Assembly (NCBI GenBank): GCA_015657535.1
Contig: JADHZB010001516.1
Location: 1-19,942, forward strand
Reading direction: 5' to 3'
Source: Nephromyces sp. MM_2019
Taxonomy: Eukaryota; Apicomplexa; Aconoidasida; Nephromycida
DNA: 19,942 nt
Part shown: positions 1 through 9,079 of the stretch, piece after piece
Numbering within the stretch: the first letter of the stretch is position 1
Layout of the letters: each line of letters begins with the position of its first letter
Notes under the pieces: generated by a model
What the model saw: the letters and a program-made list of their open reading frames with translations, nothing else
Told to the model about the DNA's origin: nothing
Databases searched by the model: none
Position numbers and translations under genes: made by a program

Positions 1-73
1 TGTGTGTTTGTGTGTGTTTGTGTGTGTTTGTGTGTGTTTGTGTGTGTTTGTGTGTGTTTGTGTGTGTTTGTGT
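1..73. repeat. Decanucleotide tandem repeat (TGTGTGTTTG)n
   Basis: Seven perfect copies of TGTGTGTTTG run from the first base, followed by a partial copy; the array probably continues upstream. It is followed by CT-rich sequence up to 393, where no coding segment fits the downstream phase, so 1-393 is most simply read as intron (or 5' untranslated sequence) of gene 1. Confidence 0.95.
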
Positions 74-393
74 ACTATCTTCCTCTCTCTGTTTTTCTCA
101 TCTCTCTCGATATATACATCTATTTGTTTGTGTTATAATTTCTCTCTCTCTTTGCGTCTGATGTAGTCTCTGTTGTCTGTTTTTCCCTACTTTATAAGAT
201 TTTTACAGCAGATAGTAGAAACTTCAGCCTTCCAAGCATGAAATCATGAAGCTAATTCAATTTTTTTTTCATCTCTACTCTTCACTTCCTCTTTCATTCG
301 ACAAAAATGAAGAACCTTAAGCCAAAAATTTGATGGTTTTCACCTGATTCTCATGCTATAATGGGAAGAAGAGGGATTTTCTGCTATTTTTAG

Positions 394-480
394 GAGAAAA
401 AGATGGAAATTGTTCAGAAAAACTGGTTGAGACTACAAAAACATCAGGCGTTACTAAGGAAGTTGACGAGAAATCTGCAG
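394..480 (+). CDS. Gene 1, exon 1 in window (internal exon)
   Basis: Acceptor TGCTATTTTTAG at 382-393 and donor G|GTTTGT at 481. The frame starts with two bases of a split codon and reads EKDGNCSEKLVETTKTSG and onward to DEKSA, leaving one G that joins TG of the next exon to make Val. Charged and polar, probably disordered. There is no in-frame ATG, so this is not the first exon. The overlapping ATG frame at 403 is open further but runs into T-rich intron sequence. Confidence 0.6.
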
Positions 481-3400
481 GTTTGTGCCTTGTATGTGTG
501 TTTTTTCTTTTATCGGTTTTATTTGTGTGTAGAGAGTTTATTTTTTGCTATTGAAGGGCAGATTTTATGTGTTATCCGTATGGATTTCTTTTTCTTTTGA
601 GATTGGAAATGTAGCGAGCAGATTTGGTCTCTGTGTGTGAATTTCGTCTTTTTGCGTGTGAATTTCTTCTTCCTCTCTCTCTTACCTGCTATACTTCTTC
701 TCTTCAAATTGAGCGAGTTTTATCGCTTTTACGCCGCAAATTTGATATTTTTTCTTCAATTTAAAGGATATTTCCTCTTTTTTCTTAATATTCTTCATGA
801 TGGAGTAAGGCTTGGTATGAATCTAGGCTTAGAGTTTATTTAGTGCTTTTATATGTGTTAGCCAATCTCTGCCGATTGATGCGTGTGTTAGCCAATCTTT
901 GCAGATTAGAAGTATGTGTTAGCCTATCACTGTATCACCTTAAATTTGAAGTATGAATGATGAAATGTGAATTGTGCCTTCAATCGTGTTGCCTTTGGTG
1001 GTTGCTTTTGATAAGTTCTTAGTTTTTACTTGATAGCTTCTTTGAGGTGTAAGTTTGGAGATCAGTAGTGTTTGTGTGTGTGAATGTGTGCGTGTTTGTA
1101 AGTGTTTAAGTGTGCACTTAATAGCAAATATTCAGGTGTGTATAGAGAACACACACGGCCCAGTTCGCTCTATATCTTTTTTTCACGCCTGCACACACAC
1201 CACGCTTCACTCATCACTTTTTATGCTTAAAATAGAAGAGTTCACTCAGATTTTCGTGTTCTCTCTTTCTCTATGCAGCTAGCAGTGGCGATTCATAGTT
1301 CAGAAACAGCCTCTGAAGAAAAGAAGCAACAAGCTCTACTCTTAATCAAGGAGATTCGGAAGAAGATTGATTTATTAAGTAGAAGTAAGGCTATTTGCTG
1401 CACATTCATAACAGACAAACTTACTCTCTATCACATTTTCTTCTTCTTTTCATCTTCAATCTCCCTCTTCTTCCTCTTCTTCCTGCTCTTCTTTTAAACG
1501 AAAAACATTCTCTTTAGTCAATTGGAAGTTGCTTTGTAAAATGGCTTTGAATGTGTGTGTATCAGTTAGCGGGCTTTTAGGTAGCGTTGAAATTTGCTAG
1601 TAAATCATCTCTTTTCTGTGCTTTAATTTTTACTAGTTTTATTCTTCATGCTGTTTTTCTTTCTCACTAACTTTTACTGTATTTTCCCTTATTTCCTTGG
1701 TTTCTTTCTCAATTTTCTCGCTTTTTTAAGGAGGAAAAGAACAGATTTCGTGGAATTCTTGCTGGAAAACCTGTAAAATTCGCTAATTCTTTATTTAGTG
1801 GGAAGTGTGAAGCTTCCTTTTCTCGTTTACTTTCTGCTTCTTCCTTTTTTGGCCAACTTTTTGCGTTGTTTTTGTTGTTTTTGGTAGGGTTGTTGGCCGT
1901 GGCATTTTGTTTCTTTAATTTGCTACACAAACAGTAACTTCTTGCTTAGTTTCCGAAAGTTTCGCATTATTTTCTTCGCTTTAAAGGCCATCAGTAGAAT
2001 ATACGCTCAAGGAACAGCTAAGAGCTTACCAATTACCGTTTTTTCTGTGTGGTCTTCTCAAATATAAATGAATGCCTTTTTCGTGTCTCTGGGAGCTCTC
2101 AGTATAGCAAGTTGAGCAGCCAATATTGAGCTTAAGATAGCCAGTCTTGCTTTCTACGCACTAGAATGGAAATAGCCTCTTTTTATCACTCACTGTGTGT
2201 GTGTGTATATGTGTGTGCATTAGCAAGATGAAAATGCTTTTGTTTGGGTAAAGTTCATACACACGGTATTTATAGCAACGCACGCATGCATAAACACGCT
2301 TTAGGCTGCCATAGTTTAAAGCTTACTAGAGAAATCGCTAAAAGCAGCTTCCTAATGCCTAGGAATGCAGATATTTCAGCTAATTTGAAGATTTTTGTGA
2401 TGTTTTTTGCATGAAATTGAGGAAACTACTGCTTGTGGAGGGACGCTTGTATCTGTGAAGGAGTTAAGAACTAGCATATCGATTAGACAATTCTGCATCA
2501 TGTTCTAGGCCTTTTTTTTGGTTCTTGTTCTGGTCTGATTTTTGTCGATTTTCCATCAAAGCTGGAAGGAGATTTACCTGAAAAAACTATATTTCTGGAG
2601 TAAAAAGTGCGTTTTTGTGATTATTATGGCGGTAAAAACCGAGATATTTATCCTGCGCTAGTTGCAGAGCCATATAGCAATCATAATGCTTTTATGTGTT
2701 GCAAAAATCTATCTTTTTTGTGGTTTTCTGCTTCACGTTCTTCATTTTCTTACTTGAAGCTGCGAAAAAGGCGTTTTTTGAGGCTTCATACTTAAACTGC
2801 TTCATCTGAGAAGGCTTCGCTCTCTTGTTTGACTGTTTGAGAGTGTGTGCGTGTGTAAAGCCTGCTAACTGGAGTAGAATTTAGGCTGAAACTGTATAGG
2901 ATTTGACTGTATAGGATTAGACGCTAGGCTGAGACTATGCAGGGTTAGACTCAATTCTTGGATACCAGCCTTATACTATGCAGGATTAGACTCTAGTGTG
3001 TGATTTGGTGCCTACCAACTGGCTCGCAAACACTAGGCTTTAGTTCAGCTCTGCAGGAGCTTCAAATGCATTATTTTGGAGGATCTTTTCAAGGCTTTAA
3101 CATTCTATGGATTCCCTCTTTTTGAGTGAATTTCTCCATTGTTTTGTACTACATTTCTTTGCTTTTTTGTAGCTAGAATAGCTAGTTTCTCTTGCTGTTT
3201 CGGCGCATTACATTTGTGAGTATATTTCATACTCTGGTAAGCTCTTCTACTGCGTGCATTTTAGCGAATAAAACCACGTGTGTAAGCTGCTTCTACATCT
3301 CTCTTCTCTCTCTCTTTGCAGTAGCCGTAATATCTACTGTATATGCCATCTCGTTCTCTGCGCTCAGTCTATTCTGTCTCTTCTCTCTCGTTTATAAAAG

Positions 3401-6400
3401 CATTGAGAATCTCTCAGCTAGTGGCTGATGATAGAATATGTGTGTGTTTCTCAACTTTGCATCTGTTTTTCAGTGAATGAGAGGCCTTCAACTACTAAAA
3501 ATTCTCTTGAAGATAAGAAAAAAACGAATGCTAAGCCCTCTCTGGAGCAGGATAAACAGAAATTATGGGTGTGTGTGCGTCACCTTTTTTAAATCATCTT
3601 CAAAGATTCTCTTTCTCCTCTTTTTCTCATAAAAAAATTCTCTTCTATATACTCTCTCACTGTGTGCTTTTTTTCTACTTTGAAGATGTAAGCTATTGTA
3701 GATTCCATGGGATTATCGTCAGCTTTGCTTGCATTTTTTTTCGATTTGAAGATGTCAGTTTTCATATCAAAGCTACAGCTGAGATCTAGTTGTTTTTGCC
3801 TGCTTTTTACTCTACAGCCTGTTCTCACGCACACGTTTTTTGCGTATTGAAATTATGATGAAGATGATGAACGTTATCTGCTCTGTATGTGCGGATTATT
3901 TTTAACACACGCATGCTGAGATAATCTTGGTGTGCCCAAGTTGCAAAAAACGTGTGTGCTGCAATTTTTTGATTTGTGTCCATACACATACAATAAGACT
4001 CGTGCATGATTCACAGCACCCACGCTGTGTCCAAAAGAATGTAATAATTTAAGTTTCTGTCTATACTCACACAAACACACACGCCGAGGCTACCTGTGGT
4101 GATTTTTTCTGTAATCCCCTTGTGAAGATGAGTTCTTGCCTAATCTGCTATATTTTAATAGAAGCACTAACACATACCAACCCACACACACACACACCGA
4201 CATACACCAAGCAAATTCCTTCCAAACTTGCTAGTTTTATCCTATTTTCCTATTTTAAGGCTCTAAATGAAGCGGTTTCTCTGAAACCACCACTGCCTGT
4301 TAAGCACAGCCCATTTAAGCTTGATAATCGATCAACTTATATCAAAGTTTCCGGTATCCCGTCAACGATTTCAGGTAAGCCTAGTGTTGGTTTTCTTGTG
4401 TTAAGATGATGATTTTTCCTTGAGATTTGCGAATTTTTGGGAAATTTACTAGTTTATGTGTGTAACTTGAGGTTTTAAGATGGCATATTGATGCTTTTTA
4501 TGGAGGCGTGAAAATTTGGAAAGTAGTGGAGTTTTTTGTAGGCTTGAAGATCTACTAGAAGATCCATCCTTTTGCTTGGTTGTGGAGGAGTTTCTAGGCG
4601 TGAAATACTAGCGGATCTGAGCTGTTTGTGTTAATAGAATTTTTTCCGTTTTAAGGGAATAGCTAGAGAAAGAGAGAGGGTTAACACACATATAGAAGGA
4701 TAGAGATAACACACACACACACACACACAAACCGAAAGAGTGCGACAAAGCATGCAGATGGAGAGACATAGCACGCACTGATAGAGAGAGACGAAGCGCA
4801 CACGCACTCATATATAAGATGCTTCAGATTTTGAATTTGATGGAGAAATGGAACCTTTGCAGTATTTTTTCTTCAGATAACGCCTTTTAACACGTATGTG
4901 CTTAACATATCGCCAGCAGCACGTGTGTTGGTGTGTCTGTTGATGCGTATGTTGGTTTTGTGTACTTTTGCCCCTATTTTCTTCGTCCTCATGATTGAGT
5001 AGCTGCTTAATACACTTTTTTTCTCTAATTTGGATGTGTTTTATCTTTTTATACGTAGCTGATAGCTGAGGCTGCCATGAAGCCTCGGAAGCTCCTTTTT
5101 TTCGAACCTTTTACTGTGTATTGCTTGGGGTTGAGCAAAATTGGTTTCACTTGTAGCTATCTATAGCTCTTCCTTCCCACACATACGCTATCGAGACAGC
5201 TGAAATATCCCCTTTTCCACAGTATTCTCGATGAACTTTGCTGATAATACTTCACAAATTTGTTTTTTCCTTGCTTTATCTCAACTTTTTCTGCGAACTT
5301 AGACTTGTCCAAATGCCTGTGATTAAGCTGAAGATATTCCCACTTCTTCACACTGTTTCTTGTTAATACACACACACACACACACGCTATAGTAGCAGAA
5401 TTTACCCGTTTTTTTACTTTCTTCTTTTTTACTGATAAACAGATGAAGATTCATTGGCTGAGTGGGTATTGCAGAACAATCACGTCTTTTTAACGGATTC
5501 TATTGAACTTTTCTATTTATCCCCAGTAGAAGATGGTGGCGAGCGATACATTGTGATGAAATATGTATCTCGAGGCAGTGCTGAGAAGGTGTGTATGTAT
5601 TTTGTTTTTTGGAAAATTTGCATATTCAGTCTGACCACGGACATACACCCGGATTCTGAGGGCCAGATGCATGATGTACATGCTGACACATGTTAAGGTA
5701 CCCGGATACGTGTGTGCACACACAGGAGCACGCACGCCCATACATGTACCCGCAAAAACAGTAACACACTTACCCACACACACGCACACCCACACGCACA
5801 CGCACATGCTGTTTCACGGCTATTGCTAAGCTGGAAGCAACCCTGTTCGTTCTATTCATAGCGTGAAATGAAGAAACGTTTTTTCGAGTTTTTTGCTGAT
5901 GATCGCTTGCTGCTTAAAATGATGATTTCAGATGGCTTCATTTAACAGAGAAGCTGCGTGTTTCTCATCAAAAACTCGACTTTTTGAGGAAAATCTTTCT
6001 ACTCTACTAGTTATGGGGATTTATATAGAGGAAAACTGCTTTTTCATGGGCCTAGTAAGACTTGCTTTTAGTAGAAGCAAGGCAACTCCCAGAGGTCTTG
6101 TGTGCGAAATATCTATTGGTATCGTGTACCCCCCATAAATAGCCTAAGTAAAGCATTTTCCTTACTGAAGACCCAAGTATAATATATCTCTGTAATACGG
6201 CTTTGCGATGGCAAGAGCCAAACACACCCACTATTTGTGTGTAAATAATCTTATGATCCTGCTTTTTGAGACGGCCAGTTTCAAGGTTTTTTCACATGGT
6301 ATATACGTGTGTGTGTGTGTGTATTTGTGTAAGTGCTAGAACGTGTGTCCCTGCATGTGTGTGTTTATGTGGTTGTCTCCATGTATGTGTGTGCGCACAG

Positions 6401-9079
6401 TATGTTTGATAAATTGAACTTTTTTCTCAGTTTCTTCTCCTTCCTCTTTATGATTTGAAGATAAATCAAATGGAAACTTCAGTTTCTTCTTCTTTGCTTT
6501 AAGTTCCGCTAAAAGCGGTATGGAAAGAGCATCAATTTATCTACTTTTCTCAATTAATAGGTATAATTCACTCCTGCTTCATCAACCTACTACTTCATAC
6601 AGAGAAACCTATCTCTCTCTCATTCTTTACACATATTGTGTGTTTCTCTGGAAAAAAACAGTTTACAGCTTTTTTTATAGGTTACTGAATGTGTATGAGT
6701 TTGCTGTTAAGCGGTTGAATTTGTTAGCTATTCCTGGAATATCACTAGCTTATTGAGTGATCTTCACACTGGGAGCTACTTGATTTGAAGGCTTCTTGCT
6801 CTCTTATACTTTTACACCATTGACTGGTCTTCATGCCGCTAACTTCCTCTTTTAAACTTCGACACACACCACTGCCTTATTGATTACACCGCTGGCTTCC
6901 TCTTCTACGCTTTTACACACCATGAAGTGATCTTCACGTAACTAATTCACTCTTGTACACTTTTACACACACACACTTCACCAACGAGTATTCTTCACAA
7001 CCTCTAACTCCCTCTTCTCTCTGTAGATAAAATCTCTCATTTTTCGCTCAAAAACAGGTGATTCATCACAAGTTCAACGTATCCTTCTCTCTCGATTGGA
7101 TGGACCCTCCAGTGTATGATGGAAGTTTGAACAGCTTCACAGATTTGCGGGTTAACAGCGCTCTAGACCCAGTCAAAGAGGCTGCTAAAGATAGCAATCT
7201 TCACACTTCATCAGAGACTTTTGTGGCTGATATGAGGCTGCAGAGTGAGAGCTCTGGCGGTCAACCAGGGGAATTGAGCCCAAGAAATCTAGTGGATCAT
7301 CATGAGGTACTCTTTAAATGTGTCTTAGGGAATTGTGGTGTATGTGTGTTGTGTGTGTTTTGTGTGTTGATATGGTGGTGGATGGGTGGATAAGTATGCC
7401 TGTATATATTCGAAAATTATGCACAGAGATACGATATGAGCACCCACAGAGATACGGCCACGCACACATACGCACCCACACACACATGCTCAACCGCACA
7501 CACATACGCAACCACATGCACATCATTTATTTCTTGAACCACAGGCACCCCCCTTTTAACATCTTTTTTTTTCAAGCATTTTTGAAGTATAAGCAGTGTA
7601 GGCATTCTGTGTGTTGATTATATGTGATGAGCCCAGCTAATAGTCAAAGTGTAGATAACTACTTATATTCGCTTACACCATGGAATCCTGTGTGTGCAGT
7701 TTGAAGCATATTCCTCTTGCTATTCGCCCTCTTTAATAAACCACTATCTGTATGTCTTGTGTGTCGTTCTTTTGAGCAAATTCCGCTTTGTTTGGGCTTC
7801 ATTTACATCTCTAAGTTTTGGCCCTTGTGTGTGTGGGACTGCGCTACGCTGTATGTACACTATCTATGTGAAGTTGAGCAGGAAATAAGGGCTAGAAGCG
7901 ATAATTTCAACGCAATTTTGAAAAACTAAATAGTAGCTTTGTATGAGTTCTTGCTGTGAAGTTTTTCAGTTCGATTTAGGTTCGCTTCTTGTGTTGGCAT
8001 GTTGATGTTGGTATCCTGTGTGTGCTGCTTCATAGAATGTTCTGTATTTTGAGAAGTTTTCTCTCGTAGATGCTGTAGCTCCTTTCAAATAGAAGAGCTG
8101 GTATGGTGTTGTGGTAGTGTGGTGGTAGTGTGGTGGTGGCGTTGTGGTTTTGTTATTATTAAGGTGTTATCATGCTGGTGGCATTATTATGCACTCATTT
8201 TCAACTATGATAAGCTTTTTTTTTAATCTTGATTGCTTCCTGCATTCTTCTGCACGACATGCATTATAGGAATCTTCCAACAGATTAAAGCTGATTTTTT
8301 CCCGCCTTTCTTTTAATTAGCCTATAAAATGCTACAAATTTTAAGATGGAAATTGCTTTCTATCTTCTTCAGAAACATGAACGCCAATACTTTCACTAAA
8401 GTGCTTGTATTTCTGTGAGCTCTCCGCTGCTCTACGTTTTTGCGCTATTTTTTGTAGCAAAAAGTGCGATTTTGCTACTTTTTCATCTGCATTCTCACTG
8501 CAGAGGCTGTTTTCGGATTTTGCAAACTAAACCAACACTTTTGTGCGCAGCTAATTTCTGACCAAACTGAAGTTTACGCAGAAGGCTCTTCTTTTGCTGT
8601 TTTGATTTACTTATTTTGCCATCCTTGGCTTTTTCCTCAGATTTTGTGTGCGAAACTTTTTCTGACTTGATCATTTTCCTAGCATCTCTGCCTTTTCATG
8701 ACGTGAACAGAGCTTTTGAATGTATTTAATTTTAGTGCTATAGTATGAGTTTTATCGATCAGACGTTTTCCAAACAATTTCTCATCTTTTCATAATATAA
8801 TAAGGCTATTTTGATTTTTTGGTGGCAAATTATGTAAACACCGAGTTTCACACTGTTTGCTTCGATTTTCTTGGTTCTGTCATTCATTTACTGCTCGCTA
8901 TTCGATAAGTTTTATACGGAGTTGATCGCGCTATTTTTGCTCATTTATTTGTTCGCTCTTCACACTTGGGTATTTTTAGTGTATTCATTGTGGTGTTTGT
9001 GTGCTCGTGGGGAGGTTGCATTAATCTGTTTCTCTTTATGTTATTTCAGACGGAGGTAGATTATGACGATGACTGTTAG
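394..9079 (+). CDS. Gene 1: spliced gene, 3' part, eight exons, unrecognised protein with an RRM-like middle
   Basis: I join exons 394-480, 1286-1384, 3474-3568, 4260-4374, 5443-5588, 5932-6054, 7058-7306 and 9050-9079. Each is bounded by AG and GT, and the phases agree at all seven junctions (codons split 1+2 at junctions 1, 2 and 4, unsplit elsewhere). The frame stays open for 313 codons and ends in TAG at 9077-9079. The first exon opens with two bases of a split codon, so the N-terminus is missing. Exons are purine-rich, while introns are T-rich with GT/CA tracts, which supports the split. The N-terminal 90 residues are Lys/Glu/Ser-rich. The middle (YIKVSGIP, acidic helix EDSLAEWV, ERYIVMKY, then a helix beginning SAEKMASF) follows the order of an RRM: strand, helix, two strands, helix. 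The C-terminal 90 residues look disordered and acidic, ending DYDDDC. Function is not known; RNA binding is inference. Confidence 0.68.
481..1285 (+). other. Gene 1 intron 1, with tandem repeat and GT/CA tracts
   Basis: 805 bases, T-rich. It holds a GT-rich tract at 1069-1116 and CA-rich tracts at 1149-1156 and 1191-1205, which are complementary. It also contains the 30-base tandem repeat described at 854-930. No other coding segment fits. Confidence 0.6.
854..930. repeat. Imperfect tandem repeat, period about 30
   Basis: TGTGTTAGCC begins at 854, 884 and 915. The first two units share TGTGTTAGCCAATCT followed by TGC[C/A]GATT; the third breaks off after TGTGTTAGCCTATCAC. It lies wholly inside intron 1. 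Confidence 0.85.
1286..1384 (+). CDS. Gene 1, exon 2 in window
   Basis: Reads (V)AIHSSETASEEKKQQALL and onward to KKIDLLSR, a likely charged amphipathic helix, and ends A|GTAAGG. Two acceptors stand side by side, AG at 1277-1278 and AG at 1284-1285. Only the second keeps the frame from exon 1; the first would meet TAG after five further codons. Confidence 0.65.
1385..3473 (+). other. Gene 1 intron 2 (largest)
   Basis: 2089 bases between a strong donor (GTAAGG) and acceptor CTGTTTTTCAG. T-rich, with (GT)n at 2194-2218, short CA-rich stretches at 2258-2300, a degenerate minisatellite at 2891-2996 and a CT-rich run around 3297-3400. I see no further exon that would fit, although a small phase-compatible exon could be hidden here. 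Confidence 0.55.
2891..2996. repeat. Degenerate minisatellite
   Basis: The core ACT[G/A]TATAGGATT[T/A]GAC, or its variant ACTATGCAGGATTAGACTC, begins at 2891, 2906, 2934 and 2975 with unequal spacing. Copies differ at a few positions. It is inside intron 2. Confidence 0.75.
3474..3568 (+). CDS. Gene 1, exon 3 in window
   Basis: Acceptor CTGTTTTTCAG at 3463-3473; the split codon A+TG gives Met, then NERPSTTKNSLEDKKKTN and onward to EQDKQKLW, ending before GTGTGTGTGCG at 3569. Lys/Asn/Ser-rich, probably a disordered linker. The donor is itself the start of a GT tract. Confidence 0.65.
3569..4259 (+). other. Gene 1 intron 3, GT tract at donor and CA tracts near acceptor
   Basis: 691 bases. The intron starts GTGTGTGTGCG. 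CA-rich tracts lie at 4070-4084 and 4179-4199, the latter about 60 bases before the acceptor CCTATTTTAAG. A 14-base inverted repeat (3830-3843 against 3943-3956) is also present. Confidence 0.6.
3830..3956. repeat. 14-base inverted repeat with about 100-base loop
   Basis: CACACGTTTTTTGC at 3830-3843 is the exact reverse complement of GCAAAAAACGTGTG at 3943-3956. Low-complexity composition raises the chance level, but an exact 14-base pair this close is still notable. It could form a stem in the transcript of intron 3. Confidence 0.8.
4260..4374 (+). CDS. Gene 1, exon 4 in window
   Basis: Acceptor CCTATTTTAAG and donor G|GTAAGC. Reads ALNEAVSLKPPLPVKHSPFK and onward to STYIKVSGIPSTIS. The first part is a Pro/Lys linker. 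The last part, YIKVSGIP, resembles the first strand (RNP2 position) of an RRM domain. The final G joins AT of the next exon to give Asp. Confidence 0.72.
4375..5442 (+). other. Gene 1 intron 4
   Basis: 1068 bases with a strong donor GTAAGC and acceptor ACTGATAAACAG. Contains (AC)n at 4709-4729 within a GA/CA-rich block (about 4660-4810), a GT-rich stretch at 4922-4940, and (AC)n at 5368-5385. A loose repeat of GGAGGCGTGAAAA-like phrases lies at 4503-4605. Confidence 0.6.
5443..5588 (+). CDS. Gene 1, exon 5 in window (core of RRM-like region)
   Basis: Acceptor ACTGATAAACAG; ends AAG|GTGTGTATG. Reads (D)EDSLAEWVLQNNHVFL, then DSIELFYLSPVEDGG and ERYIVMKYVSRGSAEK. The order acidic helix, strand, loop, strand (ERYIVMKY at the RNP1 position, with aromatic residues at positions 3 and 8 but without the usual Gly), start of second helix is what an RRM would show. 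The match is by eye and weak; a divergent domain of another type is possible. Confidence 0.72.
5589..5931 (+). other. Gene 1 intron 5
   Basis: 343 bases. Starts GTGTGTATG, contains the perfect palindrome TGTGTGCACACA at 5711-5722 and a long CA/CG-rich tract at 5764-5809, and ends GATGATTTCAG. The shortest intron of this gene, and dense in complementary GT and CA sequence. Confidence 0.65.
5932..6054 (+). CDS. Gene 1, exon 6 in window
   Basis: Acceptor GATGATTTCAG and donor CTA|GTAAGA, both in phase 0. Reads MASFNREAACFSSKTRLFEE and onward to IEENCFFMGL. The start completes the helix opened by SAEK in exon 5 and would be the second helix of the RRM-like fold. The remainder is more hydrophobic and has no motif I recognise. 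The initial Met is internal to the model. Confidence 0.65.
6055..7057 (+). other. Gene 1 intron 6, with degenerate repeats and two candidate acceptors
   Basis: About 1003 bases. (GT)n at 6306-6322 with further GT-rich sequence to about 6400; AC-rich sequence at 6957-6980. Degenerate repeats fill 6758-7026. The acceptor at 7025-7026 (CTCTTCTCTCTGTAG) has the better pyrimidine tract, while the one at 7056-7057 (AAAAACAG) is needed for the simple exon 7 model. Confidence 0.5.
6758..7020. repeat. Degenerate tandem repeat in intron 6
   Basis: About five loosely related units of roughly 45-70 bases, each with a TGATCTTCAC-like phrase, a CTAACT[T/C]CCTCTT-like phrase and usually ACTTTTACAC. GTGATCTTCAC occurs exactly at 6757-6767 and 6927-6937. 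The last unit supplies the pyrimidine tract before the 7026 acceptor. Confidence 0.6.
7058..7306 (+). CDS. Gene 1, exon 7 in window (boundary ambiguous)
   Basis: The simple model uses AG at 7056-7057 and donor GAG|GTACTC, giving 83 codons from VIHHKFNVSFSLDW to SPRNLVDHHE. Downstream of 7113 the frame is clearly coding-like (Ser/Gly/Glu-rich, a probable disordered tail) and joins exon 8 in phase. The first 55 bases are uncertain. A 31-base exon 7027-7057 plus intron 7058-7112 plus exon 7113-7306 also keeps phase (G+TG gives Val). A single exon from 7027 would instead stop at TGA 7117-7119. Confidence 0.6.
8111..8140. repeat. GTGGTAGT minisatellite
   Basis: GTGGTAGTGTG followed by GTGGTAGTGTG and then GTGGTGGCG; about two and a half units of 11 bases in a G/T-only block within intron 7. 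Confidence 0.75.
8454..8478. repeat. Perfect hairpin in intron 7
   Basis: GTAGCAAAA (8454-8462) and TTTTGCTAC (8470-8478) are exact reverse complements around the 7-base loop AGTGCGA. It is not followed by a T run, and no function is evident. Confidence 0.7.
9050..9079 (+). CDS. Gene 1, last exon
   Basis: Acceptor CTTTATGTTATTTCAG, phase 0. Reads TEVDYDDDC and stops at TAG (9077-9079). A short acidic C-terminus that continues the charged tail of exon 7. The good pyrimidine tract and the match in phase support it; being only nine codons, it could still be coincidence. Confidence 0.55.
   Translation, partial: TEVDYDDDC

Larger units (their letters stand above)
7307..9049 (+). other. Gene 1 intron 7
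   Basis: 1743 bases. A GT-rich tract at 7337-7372 is followed by CA-rich sequence at 7463-7520. Also holds a GTGGTAGT repeat near 8111-8140 and a perfect 9-bp hairpin at 8454-8478. Ends TTATGTTATTTCAG. A phase-0 exon could be skipped here without breaking the model; none stands out. Confidence 0.55.

Noticed and set aside
1..73. CRISPR-like array
   Set aside because: The 10-base units are contiguous with no spacers; it is a simple tandem repeat in a eukaryotic genome.
5517..5807. Cys/Val-rich - strand ORF (MCVCVWVCVCVGK)
   Set aside because: It is a translation of the CA-rich tract of intron 5, overlapping exon 5 on the other strand.
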